Source: AP-15 sp963703745 (GTDB lineage: Bacteria > Pseudomonadota > Alphaproteobacteria > ATCC43930 > CGMCC-115725). Taken from it: a stretch of DNA of 64,000 nt. Below, piece after piece: positions 52,864-62,531 of this stretch. A program made the translations under genes and the position numbers. The stretch is taken from the NCBI GenBank assembly GCA_963703745.1, contig CAVPFL010000004.1, positions 1,426,001 to 1,490,000 of the forward strand. The letters are read 5' to 3'. Positions within the stretch are counted from its first letter, which is position 1. Every line of letters begins with the position of its first letter. Under the pieces are notes generated by a model, which worked only from the letters and a program-made list of their open reading frames with translations, did not search any database and had not been told where the DNA came from.

Positions 52864-54267
52864 TCAGTCTGAAAGCTCCGGAGGATGCCGCTTCGTCCAA
52901 CCGGTAGCGTCCTCATAGAATTGCGCGACGCGGTAGAGCATCGCTTCGCCAAAGGGATGACCGACGAGCTGCAAGGAGAGCGGCAAACCGCCCTCGGTGA
53001 AGCCGGCCGGAATGACGAGGCCCGGTTGGCCGGTGACGTTGAACGGCATGCGGGCCTGGCGCCAGTAATTGGCGGCGAGCGCCTGGTCATCGTCGATGCG
53101 GCAGGCGGGATCCATGCTCGAGGCGGTTATCGCGAGGTCAATGTCCGCAAAGGCCGCCGCCACCCGATCGCGAAGCTGCAGGCGCCACCGTACTGCCTGG
53201 AGATAATCGACGGCACGGAGCGTCGCTCCGGCGAGGAGACGCTCGCGCGCCCGAGCACCATAATCCTGCGGCCGTTCCTTGAGCCACGCCTCGTGCACGG
53301 CGTAGGCTTCCGCGGCAAGGATGATCTGGCCACAGGCGCTGAAATCCTGCAGAGCCGGCAGCATGATTTCGCTGACTTCCGCGCCTGCTTCGGCAAGGAG
53401 TTTGACCGCGGCATCGAGGGCCTCGACCTGCTCGGGATTGCCGGCGACATCCCTGGTGTAGAAATGCCGGATGACGCCGATCCGCAGGCCGCTGACGTCT
53501 TGCCCTAGCAGCGCCCCGTAGTCGGGCACCGGCTCGTCGGCGCTTCCCGGATCACCCGGATCATGCCCGGCGATCACCTGGAGCATCAATGCGTTGTCGC
53601 GCACCGTGCGGGTCATCGGCCCGATATGGTCGAGGGAGAAGGCGAGCGGTGCGACACCGCGGCGGCTGACCCTGCCGTAAGTCGGCTTCATGCCGGTGAT
53701 GCCGCACATCGAGGCCGGATTGCGGATCGAGCCGCCGGTGTCGGTGCCGAGTGCTGCCGGGAAGAAGCCGGCAACGAGGCCCGCACCGCTGCCGCTCGAC
53801 GAGCCGCCGCAAAAATGATCGCGGCTCCACGGGTTGCGGGCCGGCGGCCAGGGCAGATCGAAGGATGGGCCGCCAATGGCGAATTCGTGGGTCGAGAGCT
53901 TGCCGAGGAGCACCCCACCAGCCGCTTCGAGCCGCTCCGTGACCGCCGCGTTCCGTCGGGCGGTATTGCCCATCAGGATCTTGGAATGCGCCGAGGTCGC
54001 CACACCCTCGACGTCGATGATGTCCTTAAGCGCATAGGGCATGCCATGGAGCAGCCCGCGCCATCGACCGGCCGCTATCTCGGCCTCGGCCGCCCGCGCC
54101 GCGGTCAATGCCCGTTCCGGTGTCAACGCAATGAAGGCATTGTACTTGGCGTCGTAGCGCTCGATGCGGGCCAGCAACGCCGTCACGTACTCGACCGGTG
54201 ACAGCTTCTTCGCGCGGATGAGCTCGGCGGCCTCTGCAAGACCGAGATAGGCAAGATCGCCGCTCAT
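52864..54267 (-). CDS. Amidase signature family protein
   Basis: This 467-residue amidase (GatA/AtzF-like fold) has the Ser-Ser-Lys catalytic set: Lys81 in YALKDIIDVEG, the GGSSSGSGAG loop (about 154-163) and nucleophile Ser180 in TDTGGSIRNPA. The C-terminal part (NVTGQPGLVIPAGF) is also typical. Substrate unknown, perhaps an amide or biuret-like compound. Its ATG overlaps the stop of the 60-codon upstream gene by 4 bp. It lies among catabolic genes. Confidence 0.92.
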   Translation of the reverse strand: MSGDLAYLGLAEAAELIRAKKLSPVEYVTALLARIERYDAKYNAFIALTPERALTAARAAEAEIAAGRWRGLLHGMPYALKDIIDVEGVATSAHSKILMGNTARRNAAVTERLEAAGGVLLGKLSTHEFAIGGPSFDLPWPPARNPWSRDHFCGGSSSGSGAGLVAGFFPAALGTDTGGSIRNPASMCGITGMKPTYGRVSRRGVAPLAFSLDHIGPMTRTVRDNALMLQVIAGHDPGDPGSADEPVPDYGALLGQDVSGLRIGVIRHFYTRDVAGNPEQVEALDAAVKLLAEAGAEVSEIMLPALQDFSACGQIILAAEAYAVHEAWLKERPQDYGARARERLLAGATLRAVDYLQAVRWRLQLRDRVAAAFADIDLAITASSMDPACRIDDDQALAANYWRQARMPFNVTGQPGLVIPAGFTEGGLPLSLQLVGHPFGEAMLYRVAQFYEDATGWTKRHPPELSD

Positions 54268-54446
54268 GGCGCTTCCCCCTTCGCCCGGTAGACATGCGCC
54301 GGCTCCTGCGCCGCCGGCATGCCGCGCGGCAGGCGCTGCAGGTGACGCTCCATACTGGTGGTCGCACGCTCGAATTGCGTGAGGTGTTCTTCGGTCAGCC
54401 GATCGAGCCCCAGTGCGCGGGCCTTGTCACGAAGCTGCTCGTTCAT
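54264..54446 (-). CDS. Small amidase-partner protein (GatC/AtzG-like)
   Basis: This 60-residue helical protein starts MNEQLRDKARALGLDRLTEE and ends with EPAHVYRAKGEAP. Such short proteins with a terminal EPAHVYR-type segment occur directly upstream of amidases and act like GatC or AtzG, wrapping and stabilising the catalytic subunit. That role is inferred from position and length. Its stop overlaps the amidase start (ATGA). It is easy to miss because of its size. Confidence 0.65.
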   Translation of the reverse strand: MNEQLRDKARALGLDRLTEEHLTQFERATTSMERHLQRLPRGMPAAQEPAHVYRAKGEAP

Positions 54447-54540
54447 CGGATGCTCTCCCTTGCTTCCGTGCTGTTCCTGTGTCTCAGGGAATGATAGGTC
54501 AGATTGTTCCTCTCGGCGGCGCAAATCGTCAGCGCCGTAG

Positions 54541-55770
54541 CTATCGGCCAGCCTGCACCGTGATCAGTTTCCTCCAGACCAGGCTTAACCCGCAGAGCCC
54601 CAGACCGGCCATGATCAGGATCGCCACCGGAGGTCCGACTTGTGCCGATAGGATGCCGATTATCATCACACCAACGGGGCCAGTGCCGATACACATTGTC
54701 ACGATCCCCATCACGCGCGATCGCGTCGCCGGCGGCACCTCAGTCAGAATCAAGGTCGTTTGCATGTTCGAGAAGGCAGCGGTGCCGAGCCCGCCGATCA
54801 GCAACAGCACAAACGCAAGCGCGTACCACGGCGATAGGGCCATGGCCGCAAGGCCCATCAGAAACAGCAGCGACCCGCGCAGTAGGGCGCGCCGCCCATT
54901 CAGGCGCAGCCACCCCGTCGATAGCGGAATGCCGATCGCGATGGCGCCGAGCGGCTCCGCTGAAGCGAGCGCGCCGACCAAGACGGGCGAGACCCGATAC
55001 ACATCGAGCCCGATCGGTGCGATCAGCGCGGAATAGGAGAACGCAAACATGTTCATGATGATCGATACCAGCACGACGGCGAATACCGCCGGGTTGGCTC
55101 GGGCCACCGCGACCGCTTCGGCAATGTCGAAGGCAATTCTGCCAAACCGCAGCTTCCGGGGCTCCTGGCGGAAGTCAAGACCGCTGACGGTAAGACCGGC
55201 CGCAAGATAGAGAGCTGCAGACAGAAAATAAGCACCGCCCAAACCTAATGTCTGATAAGCCGCACCTCCGGCCAGCGGCCCTAACACCCTGGCGAAGCTG
55301 TTGGTCAGCGAATCGAATGCGACGGCCGGAGCGACCTGATCGGGCGTGACTACTTCCCCGATCATGCGTCGACGCACGGCGAGCTCCATCGCCCACACGA
55401 TACCCGCGGCGATGCCGCCAACGGCAATATGCCAGACCCGGATCTGCCCGGAGAGCGCGAGCGCGCACAGCACCGACGAGCTCACGGCCATGACGAAAAG
55501 CTGCGTCAGCAGCAATCGCTTGCGGTTCAGCGCCTCGCCAACGACACCGGCGATCGTGCCGATGAACAGCATCGGCAAGCTGCGGGCAACCGTTACCAGA
55601 GCGACCAAGACGGTCGATCGGGTGACCTCGTAGGTAAAGATCCCGGCAACCAGCAGCTCGAGCCAGCGCATCGCGTTGCCGATCCCGCCGGCAAACCATA
55701 GACGTAAATAGCTCGGCGTCGCCAGGAACCCCCGCGGCTTGCTCGCGGATGTGATTAACTCGGAAGCCAT
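54541..55770 (-). CDS. MFS transporter
   Basis: This 409-residue major facilitator has 12 predicted membrane helices. It begins with SYLRLWFAGGIGNAMRWLELLVAG and has a helix-rich repeat structure with LRVWHIAVGG-like segments, a central cytoplasmic loop near 200 and a second half starting FAVVLVSIIMNMFAFSYSAL. It resembles multidrug or metabolite exporters. The ATG at 55770 follows the helix order expected for the family. It may export an intermediate or product of the neighbouring catabolic genes. Between it and the LLM gene, about 250 bp carry no assigned gene. Confidence 0.88.
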   Translation of the reverse strand: MASELITSASKPRGFLATPSYLRLWFAGGIGNAMRWLELLVAGIFTYEVTRSTVLVALVTVARSLPMLFIGTIAGVVGEALNRKRLLLTQLFVMAVSSSVLCALALSGQIRVWHIAVGGIAAGIVWAMELAVRRRMIGEVVTPDQVAPAVAFDSLTNSFARVLGPLAGGAAYQTLGLGGAYFLSAALYLAAGLTVSGLDFRQEPRKLRFGRIAFDIAEAVAVARANPAVFAVVLVSIIMNMFAFSYSALIAPIGLDVYRVSPVLVGALASAEPLGAIAIGIPLSTGWLRLNGRRALLRGSLLFLMGLAAMALSPWYALAFVLLLIGGLGTAAFSNMQTTLILTEVPPATRSRVMGIVTMCIGTGPVGVMIIGILSAQVGPPVAILIMAGLGLCGLSLVWRKLITVQAGR

Positions 55771-56017
55771 TCTTTAGAGGCCCGCTGTTCGGGGTCCGCC
55801 GCCGTGGCGCACGACGAAACCGCTCCGCGCGTCGGAAGGCTTCCAAATAGTGCTCGAGGTCCTCGCCCTGCATGATCGGCGTTTCGGTCGCGATCCAGGC
55901 GAGCGAGACGCCGGGTTGCGCGCGGCGAAGCTCCTGGAGTGCGGCCTCAGCTGTCGCGACCCGTCCGGCCATACCCGCCGCGGCGGTGAGGACGCGGTGG
56001 GCGCCGTCAGGTATGGA

Positions 56018-56875
56018 TTAGGTGCGGAGTTGCGGGATCAGCTTTGCCCAGCGGTCGAGGATCGGCAGGATCACGTCCTCCTTCTCGGACGGCAGGCGCA
56101 CGTTCATGCGCGTGACGCCAAGATCACGGTTGCGCCTCAGCACAGCTAGATCCTCAGGAGCACCGCCCAAAGTCACCGACAAGGATTGCGGGTTGCGGCC
56201 GGCTTCCTCGGCCATGCGGCGCCAAGCCGGCATGAATTCCTCGGGGCTGCCCGACCGGGCACTCGGGGCGGCCGGCAGGATCCCGTCGCCATAGCGGATA
56301 GCGCGGCGCGCCGAGAGGCGAAAGGCGCCGCCGACGATAACCGGCGGATGCGGCTTGTGCGCCGGCTTGGGCCACGTCATCATCGGCGGGAAATCGACGA
56401 TCTCGCCGTGATACTCGGGCTTGTCCTTGGTCCAGATCTCCTTCATGGCCTCGATCTGCTCGCGCATCTTCAATGTGCGAGTCTCGTATACGGTACCGTG
56501 GTCTTCCATCTCTTCGGCGTTCCAGCCGCAGCCGATGCCGAACAGGAAGCGGCCCTTGGATATCTGATCGAGCGAGGCGACAGCTTTTGCCGTCTGAATC
56601 GTGTCGCGCTGGATGACGAGGCAGATTGCAGTGCCGAGCTTGAGCCCTTTGGTGACGGCCGCGGCAGCGCTCAACGTTACGAACGGGTCCATCACGTCGT
56701 AATACTCTTTGGTCAGCGCCGCCTCGCCCTGAGGGTGGGAGAAGCGGCGGCTCGCCGGGATGTGCGAGTGCTCCGCCACCCACAACGAGTCAAAGCCCCG
56801 CTCCTCCAGCGCCACCCCGAGATCGGTCGGCGCCATCGAATATTCGGTGAAGAAGATTGCCGCCCCAATTTGCAT
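56018..56875 (-). CDS. LLM class F420-dependent-type oxidoreductase
   Basis: This 285-residue luciferase-like monooxygenase of the F420/TIGR03619 type has IGAAIFFTEYSMAPTDLGVALEERGFDSLWVAEHSHIP at its start. VTLSAAAAVTKGLKLGTAI and QISKGRFLFGIGCGWNAEEMEDHG follow, all typical. It would use F420 or FMN. Coenzyme F420 is not common in alphaproteobacteria, so FMN could be the real cofactor. It lies between the MFS gene and a methyltransferase in the catabolic region. Confidence 0.88.
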   Translation of the reverse strand: MQIGAAIFFTEYSMAPTDLGVALEERGFDSLWVAEHSHIPASRRFSHPQGEAALTKEYYDVMDPFVTLSAAAAVTKGLKLGTAICLVIQRDTIQTAKAVASLDQISKGRFLFGIGCGWNAEEMEDHGTVYETRTLKMREQIEAMKEIWTKDKPEYHGEIVDFPPMMTWPKPAHKPHPPVIVGGAFRLSARRAIRYGDGILPAAPSARSGSPEEFMPAWRRMAEEAGRNPQSLSVTLGGAPEDLAVLRRNRDLGVTRMNVRLPSEKEDVILPILDRWAKLIPQLRT

Positions 56876-56880
56876 CTTGA

Positions 56881-57510
56881 CTACTCCTCTGCGAGCGAAC
56901 CACTCCGCGATTTCGAGAATGCCAGGCGCGTCCAGGTTACTCCGGGGCGCCTAAGGAGGCTGTCTTGACCATCGTATTGCAGTATCACCCCTAGGCCGTG
57001 CTCCTGCGCAAGGCGTATTGTCTCGTCCGCTGTGACCTCGAACATGCGCCGGCCCGGTGGAACAGGTCCGTGACGAAGAGAGAGTGTCATCAGCCCGCCT
57101 ACCCGGACCAAGCCGGCCACCCGCGGCATTGCCCGCCGCCGTTGCTGCTCGTCTAGATGCATCCAGACCGCGGTGAGCATCACGACGTCGAAGGTTTCGC
57201 CGCGCTCGTGCAGCAGCGCGAGATCCGGAAGGCTATCGTCCAGCCACTGAATTTGCGGCGAGGGATGTAAGGACATCGCCCTGAGGCGCAGCTCGGCGGT
57301 CGGCTCGACCGCTGCCACATGATGCCCCATGGCGGCAAATCCAGCCGCATCTCGTCCCGTTCCGGCGCCGATATCGAGTATTCGGGATGGGGCGGTCGGG
57401 ATCAGACGGATGACTTGCCGGTGGACTTCGGCAAACGAAATCTTCTCGTATTGCTTTGCGAGCGCTTCTGCCTCATCGGCATATCCCTCTGTGCCCCTCG
57501 GCCGGCTCAC
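56881..57510 (-). CDS. Class I SAM-dependent methyltransferase
   Basis: This protein of about 209 residues has a complete motif I ILDIGAGTGRDAAGFAAMGHH and motif II VVMLTAVWMHLD. GTG 57510 is the probable start, 9 bp from the stop of the upstream amidohydrolase. The frame continues upstream into that gene without meaning. It resembles small methyltransferases of unknown substrate. Co-directional with LLM and the amidohydrolase. Confidence 0.75.
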   Translation of the reverse strand: MSRPRGTEGYADEAEALAKQYEKISFAEVHRQVIRLIPTAPSRILDIGAGTGRDAAGFAAMGHHVAAVEPTAELRLRAMSLHPSPQIQWLDDSLPDLALLHERGETFDVVMLTAVWMHLDEQQRRRAMPRVAGLVRVGGLMTLSLRHGPVPPGRRMFEVTADETIRLAQEHGLGVILQYDGQDSLLRRPGVTWTRLAFSKSRSGSLAEE

Positions 57511-57518
57511 CGCCCCTG

Positions 57519-58907
57519 CTAACCCCGAGAAATGGCTGCCTCCGGGCGCAATGAGGCGCGGATTTCCTCTTCGGTCGGCCACCAGTCGGGGCGTTCGATC
57601 TCGGTCACGCGGTCGCGGATGATGTTGGCCGGCGCCTGCACCTTGTAGAGGCGGCGGGCGTTGCCGCCGAGGAACTTGGCCTGGTCTTCGATCGGCAGAC
57701 GATATTTCTGCATCGTTTCGATCGCCCGCCAGGCGTCGTCGCCGTCGTGATGATAAACGTCGGACGACCACGCCAGGATGTCGCCATAGAATTCCGGCAG
57801 GCGCGCCGGCGGCGCCTCGTCGCCCTCGAAGCCGGTCATGCAGTGCAGTGCAAAGGTCTCGCTCGGTAGGCGCTTCAATGGCGGCAACTGGCGCTCGTTC
57901 TTATAGAGCCGGTAGGCCTTGTCGCATTCGTCGATCAGAAAGCTGAGCCAGGTCGACGACGCCTCGAACACCGCGGCGTTGATCTTCGGATGCCGCTCGA
58001 AGAAGCCCGACATCAGCACCAGGCTGACCCATAGTGCCGCCTCGGCCTGGAAGTTCTGCACGTTCGACAGGAACGAGTGCGGCAGGCCGGCGGTCGCAAT
58101 GGTCCGCCGGATCAACTCGGCGCCCGAATATTGCTCGCTATAGCCGCTGGGCTTGAGGCTGCCGAAGGCCGGGAACGGGTGCATGCCGTAGACCATGCCG
58201 GTCTCTTCGAGCGCGTCCCAGACCGGCTCGTATTTCGGCTGCAGCGGGTAGTTGCCGAACGCATCCATCGGGCGGACGAGTGCCACCCGGCAGCCTAGGG
58301 CGGCGACCCGGCGAACCTCCTCGATCGCATAATCGGGATGCTGCATCGGGATCAGGGCCGCGAAAAACAACCGCTCGGGATCGGCCAAGGTGTACTCGTA
58401 GGCCCATTCGTTGTAAGCGCGGCAGAACGCCTTGGCGCCGAGCGCGTTTTCCAGCCACGGATAGATGTCGATCTCGGTCGGGATGATCATGACCTGATCG
58501 ATGCCCTGGACGTCCATGTCCTTGAGGCGCGGCTTCGGCTCGTACGAGCCGGCGTGGTCGAGATAGGCCACCTGCTCCTGGGTCAGCGCGGTCTTCGGGT
58601 CGAGGTTGCGCACGTTGAGGGCGCGCTGGATGTCGTGCTTGACCCCGGGGCCGGCATTGGTGATGACCCGCATCGTGCCGGGGATGCCGCCCTTGCGCGG
58701 CGAGCCGAGCCCGACCCCGGCGCGGCCGTTGACGATCAGCAAGCGGCTTTCGGCATCCCACCAGATTGTCTGCTTCAGTGCGTCGAGCTCGTCGCGGGTC
58801 AGGAACTCGTGGGCCCGCTCCCAGATCAGCGGCGGCTCGGTGACATGCGCGTCGCAATCAAAGGTCGCGAAATTCTTGGTCATCGGCGCGAATCGTTGAA
58901 CTGGCAT
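57519..58907 (-). CDS. ACMSD-like amidohydrolase family protein
   Basis: This 462-residue amidohydrolase-2 member is related to the one at 50170 (FDCDAHVTEPPLIWERAHEF at the start, KDMDVQGIDQVMIIPTEIDI, and WSSDVYHHDG near the end supplying the last metal ligand). The ATG at 58907 is preceded by AAGGAGA at 5-7 nt, so the longer N-terminus (MPVQRFAPMTK) is preferred over the internal ATG at 58883. It probably decarboxylates or hydrolyses an aromatic ring-derived acid, as an inference. Confidence 0.88.
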   Translation of the reverse strand: MPVQRFAPMTKNFATFDCDAHVTEPPLIWERAHEFLTRDELDALKQTIWWDAESRLLIVNGRAGVGLGSPRKGGIPGTMRVITNAGPGVKHDIQRALNVRNLDPKTALTQEQVAYLDHAGSYEPKPRLKDMDVQGIDQVMIIPTEIDIYPWLENALGAKAFCRAYNEWAYEYTLADPERLFFAALIPMQHPDYAIEEVRRVAALGCRVALVRPMDAFGNYPLQPKYEPVWDALEETGMVYGMHPFPAFGSLKPSGYSEQYSGAELIRRTIATAGLPHSFLSNVQNFQAEAALWVSLVLMSGFFERHPKINAAVFEASSTWLSFLIDECDKAYRLYKNERQLPPLKRLPSETFALHCMTGFEGDEAPPARLPEFYGDILAWSSDVYHHDGDDAWRAIETMQKYRLPIEDQAKFLGGNARRLYKVQAPANIIRDRVTEIERPDWWPTEEEIRASLRPEAAISRG

Positions 58908-58919
58908 GAGTGTCTCCTT

Positions 58920-59915
58920 CTAATCTTCCAGCCAGCCCGGTGGCACGGTCACGCAGCAATACCGGGCGAGGATCGTGTCGATCTCTGCCATGTCGGCGGC
59001 CGAGATGGTCCAGCCGAGGGCTCCGAGGTTTTCCGTCACTTCGGCAGGCTCGCGAAAGCCGACCAATGCCGTGCTGACGACCGGGTTGCTCAAAGTCCAG
59101 CGCAAGGCGAATTGCGGCAAGGTTTTGTCGTATTTCGCCGCGAGGCGCTTGAGATCCTCGACGGCCTCAAGGTTGCGGAGAAAATGCTCGGGCCCGAAGA
59201 GGGTGCGGAACAAGTTGAGATTGCCGAGCATGCCGCCGCGCGAGCGCCAGTCGCTTTCGTCGAACTGCATGCCGGCCTGAAAGGTGCCGCTCAACATGCC
59301 ATAGGCGAGCGAGCCGTATGCCATGACGCCGATCTCGTGCGTTGCGCAATAGGGGAAGATCTCGGCTTGCATGCGCCGGTCGAACATGTTCCAGCCGTAT
59401 TGCACGACATCGATACGCCGCAGCCGCATGCAGGTCTCGATCTGCGCCAGCCGGAAGTTTGAGACGCCGATGTAGCGCGCCTTGCCCTGCTGCACGATGT
59501 CGTCGAGGGCGCCGATCGTCTCGTCGAACGGCGTGTCGGGGTCCGGCCAGTGCACGAGATAGACGTCGACATGGTCGGTCTGCAGCCTCTGCAGGCTCTT
59601 TTCGATCGACGCGACGACCCGCGCGCGGCTGCTTTCGCGGCGGGTCGGCAACTCTTCGTAGCCGACCCCGAATTTGGTGACGATAAACACATCGCGGCGG
59701 CGGTCGCCGAGTGCGCGCGCCAGGGCCTCCTCTGACACTCCCATGCCGTAGGCTTCGGCGGTGTCAAAGCAATTGATGCCGTTGTCGATCGCCCGGCGGA
59801 CGGCCCGCCCGAACTGGCTCTCGTCGATCCGCCCATAAGTGCCGCCGATTTCCCAGCAGCCGAACCCGATCGCCGAGACCCTGAGGTCGGTCTTGCCGAA
59901 TTGCCGGTATTCCAT
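58920..59915 (-). CDS. Aldo/keto reductase
   Basis: This 331-residue AKR has the catalytic tetrad Asp51 (CFDTAEAYG), Tyr56, Lys81 (IVTKFG) and His122 (YLVHWPDPDTP) at the expected places, with an intact NADPH-binding C-terminal loop. It resembles the L-galactose dehydrogenase/YajO-type group. It follows the Rieske oxygenase gene by 16 bp and precedes the amidohydrolase gene by 12 bp on the same strand, so they are likely one operon. Confidence 0.9.
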   Translation of the reverse strand: MEYRQFGKTDLRVSAIGFGCWEIGGTYGRIDESQFGRAVRRAIDNGINCFDTAEAYGMGVSEEALARALGDRRRDVFIVTKFGVGYEELPTRRESSRARVVASIEKSLQRLQTDHVDVYLVHWPDPDTPFDETIGALDDIVQQGKARYIGVSNFRLAQIETCMRLRRIDVVQYGWNMFDRRMQAEIFPYCATHEIGVMAYGSLAYGMLSGTFQAGMQFDESDWRSRGGMLGNLNLFRTLFGPEHFLRNLEAVEDLKRLAAKYDKTLPQFALRWTLSNPVVSTALVGFREPAEVTENLGALGWTISAADMAEIDTILARYCCVTVPPGWLED

Positions 59916-59931
59916 CCCCGTCCCCGCTCGT

Positions 59932-61221
59932 TTACGCGGCTACACTGCCGCGTTCGACCGCATCCGTGACCACCTTGCGGGCGACCTCGCGCAAAAGGCG
60001 TTTGTCCTCCTCCGGGGTCGTGGCCAGAGGAATCCCCGGCACAACGCGGTCGTGAGAATAGGTCGCGATCTTCTTGCCGTTGGGCGGGCTGTTGCGTCTG
60101 TCGCGTTCGGAGGCGGTGCCGTTTTGCACGGCGCGGATGCCTTGCCGGATCAGGTTGCGCATCATGATGACGCCGCGGTCGGTCGAGGCGAGATGCTCAA
60201 GCCCGTGGCGGGCCACACCACCATGAATGCTGATCTGTGCATCGTAGTCTCCGGGGACCCGCTGGCGCTCCTCGTAGGACCGGTTGCCGTCTTGCCCGAA
60301 ACCGTTGCCGGGGCGCAGCTCGCGACCCTCGGGCACGCGGCGGAAGCCGATCTGCATCGTGTGGGTATCGTCGAGCGGCAATGCCCAGGTTGTCGCCGCC
60401 GGTCGATTGATCGTCGTCCGCAATGCCATCGGGTCGGCGTTGGGCGGGAATTGGTGGATGTTGGGGAGGATGAAATCGGCGACGCGCACCCAGACCCGGT
60501 CGCCTTGGCGACGCGTGTCGATATAAACCATCCCGACCGGCGTCTCCATCCAGTCCCATTCACCGAGCGCGCCCAGATCGTCGGTGAACCCTTGGCTGCC
60601 GGGAAGGGTGTGGAGAAAGGCGAGGTGTGCGGGGTCCATGCTGTTGTCCTTGACCTGCAGCCAGTTGCACGGCCAGACCGCACCTTGGCGCGCGGCGAGC
60701 CGGTAGCCCGGCAGCTCATAGGTGTCGAGGATCGGGAAATCGGGCTGCGCGTTCGGCGGCCCCATATAGGCGAACACCAGCCCCTGGTACTCGTACACCG
60801 GATAGGCGCCGTGAAACAGGCGGTCCTTCAAGGTGCTTTCCGCCGGCTCGCCCGGCGTCTCGAGTATCGTGCCGTCGACGTCGAAGAGCCAGCCGTGATA
60901 GCAGCAGCGGATCCCTTTCTCGCCGACCAGGCCAAATTCGAGTGAGGTGCCGCGATGCGGGCAGTGCAATTCGAGAAGGCCCACCGCACCGCTCTTGTCG
61001 CGGAACGCGACGAGATCCTCGCCCAGAATACGCAAGCGCCGCGGCAGGTCGCCTAGATCCTCGGAAAGAACGACCGGCTGCCAAAAGCGCCTGAGGTATT
61101 CCCCACATGGCGTGCCGGGTCCCACTCGGCTGAGCTCCTCGTCCTCGGCCGGGCGCTCGCGGTGGTGGTAGGCGCTGAAGGCGGTGCTCAGAAATGGCGC
61201 TCTCTCAGCCATGGCCATCAT
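59932..61221 (-). CDS. Rieske-type aromatic ring oxygenase alpha subunit
   Basis: This 429-residue oxygenase is of the phthalate dioxygenase/vanillate demethylase type. The Rieske centre is CPH at 87-89 and CCYH at 106-109. The mononuclear iron site is in NSMDPAHLAFLH (His199, His204), and a further acidic ligand should lie downstream. ATG 61221 follows AAGGAGAG closely; ATG 61218 and 61212 are alternatives. A one-component oxygenase of this type could O-demethylate or hydroxylate an aromatic acid. No dedicated reductase gene is adjacent. Confidence 0.9.
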   Translation of the reverse strand: MMAMAERAPFLSTAFSAYHHRERPAEDEELSRVGPGTPCGEYLRRFWQPVVLSEDLGDLPRRLRILGEDLVAFRDKSGAVGLLELHCPHRGTSLEFGLVGEKGIRCCYHGWLFDVDGTILETPGEPAESTLKDRLFHGAYPVYEYQGLVFAYMGPPNAQPDFPILDTYELPGYRLAARQGAVWPCNWLQVKDNSMDPAHLAFLHTLPGSQGFTDDLGALGEWDWMETPVGMVYIDTRRQGDRVWVRVADFILPNIHQFPPNADPMALRTTINRPAATTWALPLDDTHTMQIGFRRVPEGRELRPGNGFGQDGNRSYEERQRVPGDYDAQISIHGGVARHGLEHLASTDRGVIMMRNLIRQGIRAVQNGTASERDRRNSPPNGKKIATYSHDRVVPGIPLATTPEEDKRLLREVARKVVTDAVERGSVAA

Positions 61222-61240
61222 GTCTCTCCTTCGCGGGCAA

Positions 61241-62455
61241 TTAGAATCCCTGGGCCAGGAACCGGCGGGCGATCGCGGCATGCATCGCGATGCCGACCGC
61301 CATGCAGTCCTCATTCAAGATCATCCGGTTGGAGTGACACGGCGCCACGTGGTCGTGCCCATCGTGGCCCTCCGGCATGACCCCCAAGAACATCATGCAG
61401 CCAGGAATGCGCTGCAGGACATAGGAGAAATCTTCCGCACCCATGATGGGTGCCGGCCGGTCGACATAATTGTCGTCACCGAGAAGCTCCGTCGCGACGC
61501 CGCGGGCAAAATCGACAAAGCCGTGGTCGTTGACCGTGACCGGATAACCCCGCCGGATCGCGACATCGGCCTCGCACAGATGCGCCGCCGCGACATTTGT
61601 GGCGACCCGGTGTATCCCCTGATGCGCCCACTCTCGCGCCTCGTCCGAGGTCGCTCGCAAAGTTCCGGCCATTTCGGCTGTCTCGGGGATCACGTTGTTG
61701 GTCGTGCCGGCGGTGACCTTGGCGCAAGTCAAGACCACCGGATCGAACGCATCGATCCGCCGAGTGACCATGGTCTGCAATGCCAGCCCAATCTCGAACG
61801 CGACCGGGATCGGATCGACGGCGTGGTGCGGCATCGATGCGTGCCCGCCGCGGCCCTTTATCTTAATGGTCCAGGTATCGGCCGAGGCCAGCATCGGCCC
61901 CGGTTTGCCGACGATGGCGCCGGCTTTGGCATTGGGCCAGATGTGCAGCGCGAAGGCGCCATCGGGCTTGGGGTCGGCGTCGAGTAGCCCGTCCTGGATC
62001 ATCAGCCGAGCCCCACCATGGCCCTCCTCGCCGGGCTGGAACATGAACTTGACGGTGCCGGCGAGATCGTCCCGGTGCCGGTGCAGCAGGTGCACCGCCT
62101 GCACCAGCATCGCGGTATGGGAGTCGTGCCCACAGGCATGCATACGTCCGGGAATTTCGCTCGCATATTCGAGCCCGGTCTCCTCCGGCATCGGCAGCGC
62201 GTCCATGTCGCCGCGCAAGAGGACCGTCCGGCCGGGGCTGGCGCCGTTCAGGGTCACGATCAGGCCGGAGGTCGAAGGCCCGCGGGCGATGTCGACATCG
62301 AGGCCTTGCAGCCCGTCGAGCACAGCCGCCGTCGTCAGCGGCAGGTCGAGGCCGAGCTCGGGCTTCTGATGGATGCGGCGACGCAGCGCCACGGCGGCGG
62401 GCAACAGCCCGCGCGCCTCGTCAAGAAATCGGTGCAACTCGGACATGTTGGCCAT
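61241..62455 (-). CDS. M20 family amidohydrolase (hippurate hydrolase/aminoacylase-like)
   Basis: This 404-residue M20D peptidase-family hydrolase removes acyl groups from amino acids such as N-acetyl or N-benzoyl derivatives. Metal-site phrases are in place: RGDMDALPMPEE, MHACGHDSHTAML (Cys108, His110), FMFQPGEEGHGGAR and GAEDFSYVLQ. The dimerisation domain begins near DTWTIKIKGRGGHAS. ATG 62455 and 62446 are both possible starts. It is upstream of the Rieske oxygenase gene on the same strand, 19 bp apart. Confidence 0.92.
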   Translation of the reverse strand: MANMSELHRFLDEARGLLPAAVALRRRIHQKPELGLDLPLTTAAVLDGLQGLDVDIARGPSTSGLIVTLNGASPGRTVLLRGDMDALPMPEETGLEYASEIPGRMHACGHDSHTAMLVQAVHLLHRHRDDLAGTVKFMFQPGEEGHGGARLMIQDGLLDADPKPDGAFALHIWPNAKAGAIVGKPGPMLASADTWTIKIKGRGGHASMPHHAVDPIPVAFEIGLALQTMVTRRIDAFDPVVLTCAKVTAGTTNNVIPETAEMAGTLRATSDEAREWAHQGIHRVATNVAAAHLCEADVAIRRGYPVTVNDHGFVDFARGVATELLGDDNYVDRPAPIMGAEDFSYVLQRIPGCMMFLGVMPEGHDGHDHVAPCHSNRMILNEDCMAVGIAMHAAIARRFLAQGF

Positions 62456-62531
62456 CCTCTCTGTCGTCGGCGACAACTATGAACTAACCACCAGAGGCGT
62501 GCCAGCCTCGTCGGCGCGGGCCGTCGCTTCT

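Noticed and set aside
55771..56017. Possible short protein (MAGRVATAEAALQELRRAQP...) between the MFS and LLM genes
   Set aside because: The frame has a start and a coding-like segment of about 65 residues but then runs into the MFS gene antisense frame. Without homology I could not decide its end, so it is not listed as a gene.
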